From: an uncultured Bacteroidales bacterium | GTDB taxonomy: Bacteria > Bacteroidota > Bacteroidia > Bacteroidales > Bacteroidaceae | Direction: 5' to 3' | DNA: 63,015 nucleotides | NCBI GenBank assembly: GCA_902785075.1 | Contig: CACZXN010000009.1 | Location: 1-63,015 of the forward strand | Shown: piece by piece, positions 24,084 through 32,324 of the stretch | How positions within the stretch are numbered: the stretch's first letter is position 1 | Layout: each line of letters starts with the position of its first letter | Notes under the pieces: model-generated | What the model saw: the letters and a program-made list of their open reading frames with translations, nothing else | Databases searched by the model: none | Told to the model about the DNA's origin: nothing | Translations under genes and position numbers: made by a program

Positions 24084-27000
24084 ATGGAAGTATTCTTGAA
24101 TCGTGTCGCCCGTGATTTGGTGGAACGGGTGAATCAGCAGCCAGGCGTTATGATGACCGACCACACGGTGGTCTTTCCCAACAAGCGTGCCAGCCTGTTC
24201 TTCAATCAGTATCTGACGAACTACCTCACCCCACCCTTCTGGGCGCCGCGCTATACGACAATCAGCGAAATCTATCAGACGTTGAGCCGGCTCACCATGG
24301 CCGACAAGTCGCTGTTGGTGTTCTACCTTTACAACGCTTACGTCGAGGTGACCAAGAGCGAGGAGACGTTCGACCAATTCTATTCGTGGGGAGAGATTCT
24401 GCTCAACGACTTCGAGGACATCGACAACAACATGGTCGATGCGCAGGCGCTCTTCATCAACATCACCGACATCGAACAGCTCACCGACTTCAACTTCATC
24501 GACGCCGAGCAGGAGCAAATCATCCGCAGGCTGTTCAACAACTTCAGCACCGAGGCCATCACCGAGCTTCACAAGCGTTACCTCCACATGTGGCAAGCCA
24601 TGCCTGCCATCTACGCCACTTTCCGCGCGAGCCTGGAGCGATGCGGAATGGCATACGAAGGCATGATGAAACGCGAGATTGCCGAACGCTTGAGGGACGG
24701 CAAGGACGATGGGCTTCGCGAGCTGGTCGGCGTGCAGTACGCTCATGTCTCCATCGTGGGCTTCAACGTGCTTAACACCACCGACAAGATGCTGTTCCGA
24801 TTCTTGCGTCAGAACTGCGACGTACGTTTCTATTGGGACTACGACGAGGTGTATAAAGACGAAAAGACATTCGAGGCGGGCATGTTCATAAACCAGAACG
24901 TCAGCATGTTCGGCAACAGCCTCGCCGACTGCCCCGACATCTATCGGGGGTTCAGCGAGAAGAAGGACATTCGGTTCGTCGCCGCTGCGACCGACAATGC
25001 GCAATGCCAATACGTCGAGCAATGGCTGCAGCAGACGTTGAAGCAAGGCGAGGCGCTCAACAAGACCGCCATCGTGCTATGCGACGAGCACCTGCTGATG
25101 CCCACGCTTCGTGCCATTCCGTCAACCTATGGCGACGACCACAAGCCTACGACGCTCAACATCACCATGGGCTATCCGATGCAGAGCACGCCAGTGGCGA
25201 GTTTCCTCGTGGCGCTGCTCGAACTCTATTTCCGAGGATGGATGGGCGTTTCGAAAAGGGCTTCGGAGGGGAAATGGCGATTCATCTATGTGGAGAAAGT
25301 GTTGCGGCATCCCTACATGATGCTGATGAACAAAGAGGATGCGCTCGAGCTGCTGAAACAATTCAAGCGCCACAACACCACCTACCCCAACGTCAGCGAC
25401 TTCACGGGCGACTTCATCGACGAGGTGTTCGCAACGCCGCCTACCACGCAGATCTCCATCCTCAAGCATACCGCCGACATCATCCAGAGGGTTGCCGTCC
25501 GATTGTCGAAGAACCAGACGCAGCAACCGGCAGACGCCCTCTACGCCGAGTCGATGTACGTGGCATGGACCATGCTCAACAACTTCTACGACCTGATGGA
25601 GAACCACGGGCTGGCATTCAATTCGCCCGACACCCTCATCCACCTCATCCGCCAAGCCGTCAGCAGCAAGAGCATCGCCTTTCATGGCGAACCCGCGGTC
25701 GGCATTCAGCTCATGGGCATCCTCGAAACCCGCAACCTCGACTTCGAAAACGTCATCATGCTCTCCGTCAACGAAGGGACGCTACCCAAGAACACATCGC
25801 ACACCTCGTTCATACTCCATTTCCTACGCGAGGCCAACGAGATGACCACCTCCAAGCGCCAGCTGAGCCTCTACGCCTACTACTTCTATCGGCTCCTCCA
25901 ACGAGCTAAGCACATCACGCTCGTTTACAACCAATCGACCGATGGACTCCATCGCGGCGAGATGAGCCGATTCATGATGCAATTGAAATACGAGAAAGAC
26001 CGAATCCTTTCGGCCGACTCCACGCTGGAGGAATACGCCATCACCAACCCCACCGACAGTTCGGTCGCCGCCCCCCTCGCACCCTCCGACGCCATCGCGG
26101 TAGCCAAGTCGAGCAAAGCCGTGCAGAAAGCACTCGACAACATCAAGTTCCTCAGCCCAACAGCCCTCAACAACTATCTCGAATGCCCGCTCCGGTTCTA
26201 CCTCCAGCACCTCTGCGGCTATCGTCAGGAAGAGGAAATCACCGAGGACGTCGCCGACAATGTATTCGGCAGCATCTTCCACAAAGCCATGGAATGGTTC
26301 TATAATAATAAAAAAGGTGTGGAACTCGACCGACAATACTTCCAGCAGTTCGTCCACGAATCGGGCGACAAACTCACCATCACCCGTCAAGGCCACGACT
26401 ACATACGACGATGCGTCGATAAAGGATTTGCAAGCGAAATGTTCCACATCGACAAACAGCTCGTAGCCAACGACCAATACACCCTCGACCTCAACGGCAC
26501 CCAACTGCTCAACCACGAAGTCATTGCCCGATACATAGAGAAGCAAATCAAGAACGACTACCGCCTTGCACCCCTCACCATCCTCACAACCGAGCAAGAC
26601 TACTACCACACCATCACCATCGACAGCAACGGCAGCAAACGCACCGTCAGGATCGGCGGAATCATCGACCGCGAAGACATCGTCACCATCGACGGCAGGC
26701 GCCACTATCGCATCGTCGACTACAAAACCTCATCAAAAAAGAAAACCGCACAGACCATCGAAGAACTATTCACACCATCGCCCAAACGCTCAGCCTACAT
26801 CTTCCAAGCATTCTACTACGGCGAAGTACGACTTGGCGTCAGCCAGAAGGCAGGCACCACCCTACCCGCCATCATGCCAACCCTCAACTACATCAAGCTC
26901 GACACCAACACCGACATGCCCGCCATACATCTGGGCAAAGACCCCATCACCGACTATCAGCAGCAATGCCACGACACGTTCCACAGCCAACTCACCAACC

Positions 27001-27104
27001 TCATCGCCGAAATATTCGACACCGACACCACCTTCACCCCAACCACCGACACCAAGAACTGCCAATACTGCCCCTTCACCACCCTCTGCAATCGCAACAA
27101 GTAG
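24084..27104 (+). CDS. AddB-like PD-(D/E)XK nuclease family protein
   Basis: A 1006-aa partner of the AddA-like helicase. The N-terminus (VVFPNKRASLFFNQYL) corresponds to the inactivated helicase domain of AddB, with no Walker A GKT. The C-terminal nuclease (about 680-1006) has FLSPTALNNYLECPLRFYLQ, RIGGIIDREDIV and RIVDYKTSS. One Cys in LECPLRFYL plus three in CQYCPFTTLC fit the AddB 4Fe-4S cluster that clamps the nuclease domain. The gene begins 60 bp after addA. Its 3' half is markedly C-rich on the sense strand: bases 26041-26100 are 44/60 G+C. Confidence 0.88.
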   Translation: MEVFLNRVARDLVERVNQQPGVMMTDHTVVFPNKRASLFFNQYLTNYLTPPFWAPRYTTISEIYQTLSRLTMADKSLLVFYLYNAYVEVTKSEETFDQFYSWGEILLNDFEDIDNNMVDAQALFINITDIEQLTDFNFIDAEQEQIIRRLFNNFSTEAITELHKRYLHMWQAMPAIYATFRASLERCGMAYEGMMKREIAERLRDGKDDGLRELVGVQYAHVSIVGFNVLNTTDKMLFRFLRQNCDVRFYWDYDEVYKDEKTFEAGMFINQNVSMFGNSLADCPDIYRGFSEKKDIRFVAAATDNAQCQYVEQWLQQTLKQGEALNKTAIVLCDEHLLMPTLRAIPSTYGDDHKPTTLNITMGYPMQSTPVASFLVALLELYFRGWMGVSKRASEGKWRFIYVEKVLRHPYMMLMNKEDALELLKQFKRHNTTYPNVSDFTGDFIDEVFATPPTTQISILKHTADIIQRVAVRLSKNQTQQPADALYAESMYVAWTMLNNFYDLMENHGLAFNSPDTLIHLIRQAVSSKSIAFHGEPAVGIQLMGILETRNLDFENVIMLSVNEGTLPKNTSHTSFILHFLREANEMTTSKRQLSLYAYYFYRLLQRAKHITLVYNQSTDGLHRGEMSRFMMQLKYEKDRILSADSTLEEYAITNPTDSSVAAPLAPSDAIAVAKSSKAVQKALDNIKFLSPTALNNYLECPLRFYLQHLCGYRQEEEITEDVADNVFGSIFHKAMEWFYNNKKGVELDRQYFQQFVHESGDKLTITRQGHDYIRRCVDKGFASEMFHIDKQLVANDQYTLDLNGTQLLNHEVIARYIEKQIKNDYRLAPLTILTTEQDYYHTITIDSNGSKRTVRIGGIIDREDIVTIDGRRHYRIVDYKTSSKKKTAQTIEELFTPSPKRSAYIFQAFYYGEVRLGVSQKAGTTLPAIMPTLNYIKLDTNTDMPAIHLGKDPITDYQQQCHDTFHSQLTNLIAEIFDTDTTFTPTTDTKNCQYCPFTTLCNRNK

Positions 27105-27142
27105 ATTCATACGCCCCCGCCCGTGACAGGGATGGTCGGCTC

Positions 27143-27205
27143 ACTCGGAATACTCGGAATACTCGGATTACTCGGAATACTCGGAACACTCAGATTACTA
27201 GATTA
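27143..27205. repeat. 9-bp tandem array (ACTCGGAAT)
   Basis: Six 9-bp units begin at 27143, 27152, 27161, 27170, 27179 and 27188 (ACTCGGAAT and single-base variants), then decay into ACTAGATT. It starts 38 bp after the addB stop codon. Confidence 0.85.
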
Positions 27206-27276
27206 CTCGACAAAAAAGTTACCACTTCAGTGGTGAAGTGGTTGTGCCAACGTCAAAACAACGTCTAAAAGTGAGT

Positions 27277-27310
27277 AAACGGACCGCCTCAGGGGTCCGT
27301 TTATTGTTTC
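27277..27310 (+). terminator. Rho-independent terminator after addAB
   Basis: Arms AAACGGACC (27277-27285) and GGTCCGTTT (27294-27302) enclose a short loop, followed by TTATTGTTTC. The arms are perfectly complementary. A second small GC hairpin (CCCCGGCTCGGGG) follows at 27310-27322. Confidence 0.85.
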
Positions 27311-27378
27311 CCCGGCTCGGGGAAGTCCGCCAAGGGGGGTAATCTAATTAGTTGAAAAAATATGTAATAAAAAACGAC

Positions 27379-27533
27379 GTCGGCGAAGAGTTCAAATCGA
27401 ATTTGAAATGTCGTTCGGGGGTCGGCGAAGAGTTCAAATCGTATTTGAAGTGTCGTTCGGGGGTCGGCGAAGAGTTCAAATCGTATTTGAAGTGTCGTTC
27501 GGGGGTCGGCGAAGAGTTCAAATCGTATTTGAA
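27379..27533. repeat. 42-bp tandem array A with 17-bp palindrome per unit
   Basis: Units start at 27379, 27421, 27463 and 27505 (the last is partial, 29 bp). Each contains TTCAAAT-CGN-ATTTGAA, an inverted repeat with 7-bp arms, at 27391, 27433, 27475 and 27517. Units differ by only a few bases, so expansion is recent. Confidence 0.9.
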
Positions 27534-27690
27534 AAGCCGTTGCACCCCCGCAATGAGGTCGCCGGACGATTTTCTAAGCCGTTGCACCCCCGCAATGAGG
27601 TCGCCGGACGATTTTCTAAGCCGTTGCACCCCTGCTATGAGGTCGCTGGACGATTTTCTAAGCCGTTGCACCCCCGCAACGGGAGCGCTT
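27534..27690. repeat. 42-bp tandem array B
   Basis: Directly joined to array A. Units start at 27534, 27576 and 27618, with a partial unit at 27660. The unit begins AAGCCGTTGCACCCCCGCAA and is unrelated to array A. In the last unit CCGTTGC/GCAACGG forms a perfect 7-bp stem around ACCCCC. Confidence 0.9.
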
Positions 27691-27898
27691 AATGATTATC
27701 TTACTCATTGCCACCCGAACGAAGGTATCATTGTCAAATGAGACATCGCTTTATACCATTCATGAATGTATTTTTACATTTATTTGCAAATTTCGGTCTA
27801 AAGATAAAGCAGTTTCAAAAAATGATTCGTATCTTTGCTAAAGAAAAAGTACAGGAATTGTTACAATCATAACATATTAAAAACAAAACAAACTGCTT

Positions 27899-30800
27899 AT
27901 GAATCATTTTAGATTTCTATGTGTATTGCTGCTGACGCTGACATCAACAGCATTGTGGGCACAAGACGGAGCGAATGAGCGCAAAATCGTAACGTCCACG
28001 TTCACTCACCTATCGGGTTACTACGATAGTGAACTTTATACTGCAGGAACCTTTTCGACCGTGGAAGGTCACGACTATGGATTTGTGGGTCCCAACAGAC
28101 TGAGTTGGGCACGATTCAAGAACGAAACCATCGAAGGTGAGGCATGTATGGCTGTCAGTTTAGACCCTTCGTATAGTTTCAAATTAACGTCGAACTTTAT
28201 AATAGACGGTTACGTCAAGAGAATCATCGTCCGCGCAGGAGGTAATTTGGGAGGAATCGGGGTCGTCTTCAACGAATACCCTATGGTTCGAGTTACAAAG
28301 CCAACGAGTGGGATTGAAGAATATGTGTTGGACTATGGTGACGAACACCTGACCTTACCCGACAAAAATCTGACGGTAGAATTCCGATTGGAAGAACAAA
28401 CCCAAGAAAAACCCATCTATATTCAGAGCATCACCGTTGAGTTCGAAGAAATACCAGAGATTTCGTATGAGGGAATCACATCGACATTCACAAGTTTCGA
28501 CAGCGACAGCCACACAATGAAAGCGACAGCGTCAGCGTTCGACTGGACAATGGATTGGCCAACCGACGGAACGACAATCGAAGCCACCTCCGTCACAATG
28601 GCGGGCGAAAATGCTGTCTATGTACGTATAAACGGCGGCACAAGCACTTATAAGAGGTTAGATTTTACCCCTAAATTCCCCATAACAAGCAAGGTGAAGA
28701 AAATCGTGGTACATGCTGGAGGCGAAATCGACATGATATACTTTGCGAATGAAAGATATGACATCATGGAAAGAATTCCTGTCGGCAACGATACGTTCAA
28801 GGACTGGATTCTCGACTTTGGAGAAGGAGGCATCGATTTATCCGGCAACTTCCAGTTCGCCATCTTTGCAAAGTCTGTATTTTACATTCAAAGCATTACA
28901 CTTGTCACCGATGCTCCTCTGACCGACGGTGTCACCTCTACGTTCTCGAATTGGATAGAACTGACGTCGTCGGAATCAGGAAAAACGGGAAGAATGTTAA
29001 CCGAGGAACAAAATGACTGGGACGGCATCATCAACAAACCAGATGTACAAATGGAGTACACAAGAATTGGTGGCGTCAACAATGAAGACGGCACGAGTTG
29101 TCTGGTTGCTTGGGGACAAAACAGCGAGTTTACACTTAACATGATTAGCCAATTCGATTATAGTGGACCGGTTCAGAAAATCATAGTACGCGCATCAGGA
29201 AACGTCAATCAAATCGCTGCAACGATCAAAGAAAAGAACGGCGGTTCAGGACAAGCGGTTGCACATATCGACGCATCAACGACTGATGATTTCTATGACT
29301 ATGTACTGCATTTCCAAGAAACACCTTCTTATGAATCAGCCGACATACAGTTGCAAATTTTCGGTTCCTCACCAATCTTCATCCATAGCGTAACGATTGT
29401 GAAGGAAGAACATCAGGAGGCATTGCCAAAGGGAAAGTGTGGCGACAACCTCCAATACGAATTAGTTTACATAGAAGGAGAAACTACGTATAACCACGAC
29501 ACCAATACTGAAATACCTGCCATGAAACTTGTGATAACAGGTTCGGGCGACATGTACGACTACGATTCAGACTGGCCTGATGAACCAAACTCCACTCCTT
29601 GGGCTAATTATAGGTATAATATCACCAGTGTGGAATTAACTGACCAGATGACCCATGCCGGCAGTTATGCATTCTCAAGATTATGGAACAATAATTTCAA
29701 AGAACTCCCATCAGGTTTGAAGTCAGTCGGAGCGATGGCATTCTACAACGACTTCTTCCTCGAGGAATTGCGTCTGCCCGAAGGCTTGGAGACAATCGAC
29801 TACAGCGGTTTCAACGCCCTGAACGGAGCAAAAAAGGTATACGTAGGACCCAAACTCCAATCCATAGCCAATCAAGGTCTCAATGGATTATATAGTGTGC
29901 AATACTACTTCGTTGACGAGAAAAACCCAACCTATCGCGGCGATGGATATGGCATCATCGAAAGGAGCACGAATACACTCATCGCCGGAGGCAAATTCAC
30001 AGAGATTCCTGAGGGAATTACATCCATCGGACATAATGCATTCTCAAATACCCGCAAAGAAACGGTCAAGTTACCAAAAAGCCTGAAAGAGATAGGAAAC
30101 TACGCATTCTACTATTCACAGCTCAAAGAAATAACCATCACCGACTCTGTTAAGAAAATCGGACAAAATGCATTCGGAAGCTGCAAGCAACTGCTGAGCG
30201 TTACAATCGGAAAAGATGTGATAAGTATAAAGAAAGGAGCATTCGATTATAGCAACAACATCCTCGACGTTTATTGCTATGCCAACCCAGATCAATTGGA
30301 ATGGGAATCAAGCAGTTTTGAGACGCGTAGCTTCATGCCCGACCAGATGACTAAGATGCACGTTCGCGAAGCAGACCTCGATAAGTGGAAAGCGAAATTC
30401 AGCGTCCTCAACGTAACGTTCGTAGGCGATTTGGGCCAGGCAATCGTTCCAATCACCAACGAAACGACCGTCAATGCAGAAACGCTCAAGGGCGAAGACC
30501 TCACCGACAACACTATCGAAAACATCTACTACAACCTCGACGAAAGCAAGGGATGCGGATACATCGACAACAGCCTCATCATCGGACAGGTTACCGACAT
30601 GTCGAAGATAGGAAATGGCGAACCAGGCAGCGAAGAAGTTCGCGACAACTTCAACGGCATCATCCTGAAAGTCAATGGAAAGGGAACCATCACCATCGAC
30701 TCACGCGTATTTGGATCCAAGATACGTCTGGCAGTCCGAATTGGAGACGGAACTCCAACCTACGCATCTGAAAACAGTCGTTGGCAGACCTACGTCACCT

Positions 30801-31072
30801 ACAATGTCACAGAAGAAACCTATGTCTACATCTACGCAGTAGGTCCTGGTTCACTCTTACGTGCACAAGACAACCGCGCACCAGAAGTAGGCGATGATGC
30901 TTTGGTCATCTACGGAATCACAGTTACACCAGACGATGCAGAAGCTATCAACGACATCGAGCTTGGCAGCAACAACGACAATCAGTGGTATGATATCAAC
31001 GGACGTGCTGTCGCAGCACCGAAGAGTAAAGGCATTTATATCCGGAACGGTAAAAAGGTGATGGTAAAATAG
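27899..31072 (+). CDS. BspA-type leucine-rich-repeat surface protein with T9SS-like tail
   Basis: A 1057-aa exported protein: signal peptide (1-21), then three related modules of about 155 residues, each starting with a TSTFT/S motif (near 31, 197 and 346). Next comes a BspA-type LRR_5 region (about 565-810; NAFSNT, YAFYYS and NAFGSC turns with LP/IP strands). Another beta domain and a C-terminal WYDINGRAVAAPKSKGIYIR-type tail, as used by type IX secretion cargo, end the protein. BspA-like proteins act in adhesion. A TATCTTTG -7 box is at 27830-27837. The strong terminator at 31097 ends the unit. Confidence 0.88.
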   Translation: MNHFRFLCVLLLTLTSTALWAQDGANERKIVTSTFTHLSGYYDSELYTAGTFSTVEGHDYGFVGPNRLSWARFKNETIEGEACMAVSLDPSYSFKLTSNFIIDGYVKRIIVRAGGNLGGIGVVFNEYPMVRVTKPTSGIEEYVLDYGDEHLTLPDKNLTVEFRLEEQTQEKPIYIQSITVEFEEIPEISYEGITSTFTSFDSDSHTMKATASAFDWTMDWPTDGTTIEATSVTMAGENAVYVRINGGTSTYKRLDFTPKFPITSKVKKIVVHAGGEIDMIYFANERYDIMERIPVGNDTFKDWILDFGEGGIDLSGNFQFAIFAKSVFYIQSITLVTDAPLTDGVTSTFSNWIELTSSESGKTGRMLTEEQNDWDGIINKPDVQMEYTRIGGVNNEDGTSCLVAWGQNSEFTLNMISQFDYSGPVQKIIVRASGNVNQIAATIKEKNGGSGQAVAHIDASTTDDFYDYVLHFQETPSYESADIQLQIFGSSPIFIHSVTIVKEEHQEALPKGKCGDNLQYELVYIEGETTYNHDTNTEIPAMKLVITGSGDMYDYDSDWPDEPNSTPWANYRYNITSVELTDQMTHAGSYAFSRLWNNNFKELPSGLKSVGAMAFYNDFFLEELRLPEGLETIDYSGFNALNGAKKVYVGPKLQSIANQGLNGLYSVQYYFVDEKNPTYRGDGYGIIERSTNTLIAGGKFTEIPEGITSIGHNAFSNTRKETVKLPKSLKEIGNYAFYYSQLKEITITDSVKKIGQNAFGSCKQLLSVTIGKDVISIKKGAFDYSNNILDVYCYANPDQLEWESSSFETRSFMPDQMTKMHVREADLDKWKAKFSVLNVTFVGDLGQAIVPITNETTVNAETLKGEDLTDNTIENIYYNLDESKGCGYIDNSLIIGQVTDMSKIGNGEPGSEEVRDNFNGIILKVNGKGTITIDSRVFGSKIRLAVRIGDGTPTYASENSRWQTYVTYNVTEETYVYIYAVGPGSLLRAQDNRAPEVGDDALVIYGITVTPDDAEAINDIELGSNNDNQWYDINGRAVAAPKSKGIYIRNGKKVMVK

Positions 31073-31096
31073 CCATCACCATCAGGGAAAAAAGAA

Positions 31097-31133
31097 AATG
31101 GTGCTGCACCCGTGTGCAACACCATTCTTTTTT
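31097..31133 (+). terminator. Terminator after BspA-like gene
   Basis: 13-bp arms AATGGTGCTGCAC (31097-31109) and GTGCAACACCATT (31114-31126) have one mismatch and a CCGT loop, followed by six T. Nearly the same hairpin occurs again at 31362. Confidence 0.9.
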
Positions 31134-31163
31134 ATAATTAGCTTGGGCACTTATCAAAATCAG

Positions 31164-31320
31164 TTTTCAACGTTTGCCAAAGGCTGGGCATTTATTAAAA
31201 ACCGTTTTCAGCGTCTGCAAGAACTTTTGCATTTATAAAAATATGTTCGCAGCGTTTGCAAGAGCTTTTGCATGTGTTTTATTCAGTTCGCAGTGTTTGC
31301 AAGAGCTTTTGCAAACTTAA
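31164..31320. repeat. 41-bp degenerate tandem array between two near-identical terminators
   Basis: Four units share CARCGTYTGC and start that core at 31168, 31209, 31250 and 31291, exactly 41 bp apart. The later units carry a near-palindrome TTTGCAAGAGCTTTTGCAAA. No ORF is supported. The 31073-31415 gap otherwise holds only the two hairpins. Confidence 0.85.
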
Positions 31321-31361
31321 GATAAAATTGCAAATATGCAAAATCCGTAAAGACAAAAGAA

Positions 31362-31399
31362 AATGGTGCTGCACCGAGCGTGCAACACCATTCTTTTTT
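31362..31399 (-). terminator. Terminator serving DUF805 gene, probably bidirectional
   Basis: Arms 31362-31374 and 31380-31392 are the same 13-mers as in the 31097 hairpin, with a CGAGC loop. A-rich DNA lies to the left and T-rich DNA to the right, so it can work in both directions. It is 17 bp past the stop codon of the minus-strand DUF805 gene. Confidence 0.85.
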
Positions 31400-31415
31400 A
31401 ATATTAGCCGTAAAC

Positions 31416-31694
31416 TTAATCTTCTGGCTGAGGACCCCACTTGTTGTCACCTTCCTGAGATTTGTAGAATGGGAAGATGCAATTCATGATTGGACAAAGA
31501 ATCCACCATCCTGAGTGACCAGTGTCGTGCATACGACGGATAAGCACTGCTGTTACAGGAAGAGAACAAACACCTGCACATCCACAAGTGAGAAGGTTGA
31601 AGAGTTGGAACCACCAATACTCTGAACGTGAAGCACGTCCCTCATAAGTTACGAACTTGCTGAAACAAGTCTTAATTGACTGACCAAATGTCAT
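31416..31694 (-). CDS. DUF805 family inner-membrane protein
   Basis: A 92-aa small membrane protein. It keeps the DUF805 marks YEGRASRSEYWWFQLFN, IRRMHDTGHSGWWIL and GDNKWGP. DUF805 proteins usually have three or four helices; this one is short, with two or three, the stretch between LLTCGCAGVCSLPVTAVL and the HDTGHSGWW motif being compressed. Function of the family is unknown. It is a single gene with its own promoter and terminator. Confidence 0.87.
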   Translation of the reverse strand: MTFGQSIKTCFSKFVTYEGRASRSEYWWFQLFNLLTCGCAGVCSLPVTAVLIRRMHDTGHSGWWILCPIMNCIFPFYKSQEGDNKWGPQPED

Positions 31695-31756
31695 AACGCT
31701 AAAATTTTTATTGGTTAATACTTAATATTTGTTGTGGTAAATCACAATTTCGGCCA

Positions 31757-31787
31757 CAAAGTTATAACAAATTGTTATTAACTCCAA
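31757..31787 (-). promoter_or_regulatory. Promoter of DUF805 gene
   Basis: Minus-strand TTG (31785-31787), a 20-bp spacer and TAACTTTG (31757-31764). Confidence 0.6.
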
Positions 31788-31861
31788 ATATTTTACACGA
31801 AATTTACGCTTTTTCCGTATTTTTCCTTACATTTGTAGGCAAAATCTTAAGTTGTGTTAAC

Positions 31862-32104
31862 ATGAGATGGTTCAAAACAGATAATGAAATCATACAGTTT
31901 CTCATCAATTTCTTCCTCATTGAGACCCTTGGGCAAATCGCGCTATACCTTTTCTGCCTGCTGTTCCGCATCTTCGGTATGCCCCAGCTCTACCATTTCA
32001 TGTATGCTACCCCACTCGTCCGCCACATCACCTTCACCGTATTCCTCCTCATCGCCATCACGCTGAGCGTTGTCAATATCCTCCGAAAGAAGAAACGGTC
32101 TTGA
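31862..32104 (+). CDS. Small membrane protein, unknown family
   Basis: An 80-aa protein starting MRWFKTDNE, with two hydrophobic helices (FLINFFLIETLGQIALYLFCLLFRIFG in part, and ITFTVFLLIAITLSVVNIL) and a basic end (RKKKRS). I do not recognise it. ATG 31862 is preferred over the in-frame start at 31772 because a TACATTTG -7 box (31829-31836) lies between them. A gap of about 220 bp to the next gene holds a palindromic GCGCGAGC-like stretch and a TAACTTTG box at 32242-32249. Confidence 0.5.
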   Translation: MRWFKTDNEIIQFLINFFLIETLGQIALYLFCLLFRIFGMPQLYHFMYATPLVRHITFTVFLLIAITLSVVNILRKKKRS

Positions 32105-32324
32105 GCATCTGTCACACTCGGCAGAAAAAAAACGGAATTCATAACAGGGCATGGATGACAAAAGCGATGCATCTCTGCCCGCTTTTCGCAAAAAACCACA
32201 CATAAACGAGGAGAAAAGTATCGAGATTCAAATAAATTTACTAACTTTGCAGCCAATTCGCACGCTCGGGCGCGTGAATAAATAATAAGGTATAAGTTAA
32301 ACACAACAATAAAAGATTCCGACA

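Larger units (their letters stand above)
27352..27741 (+). other. Repeat-encoded open frame, 129 codons, coding status unclear
   Basis: A TTG-initiated frame spans both 42-bp arrays and would give four VGEEFKSYLKCRSG-type 14-mers followed by SRCTPAMRSPDDFL-type 14-mers. Because 42 is divisible by three, other frames, including the opposite strand (27671-27348), are also open, so openness is not evidence of coding. There is no ATG, no promoter and no ribosome-binding site of note. Noncoding repeat DNA is the more likely reading. Confidence 0.25.

Noticed and set aside
24057-26705. Long minus-strand open frames of 293-329 codons opposite the addB-like gene
   Set aside because: They lie inside a well-supported nuclease gene, have no family resemblance, and arise from the high G+C and codon bias of the plus-strand gene.
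27348-27671. Minus-strand 107-codon protein across the 42-bp arrays
   Set aside because: Openness in several frames follows from a unit length divisible by three; no promoter or start signal was found.
27379-27690. CRISPR-like array
   Set aside because: The units are contiguous 42-bp copies with no unique spacers, and no cas genes are present.
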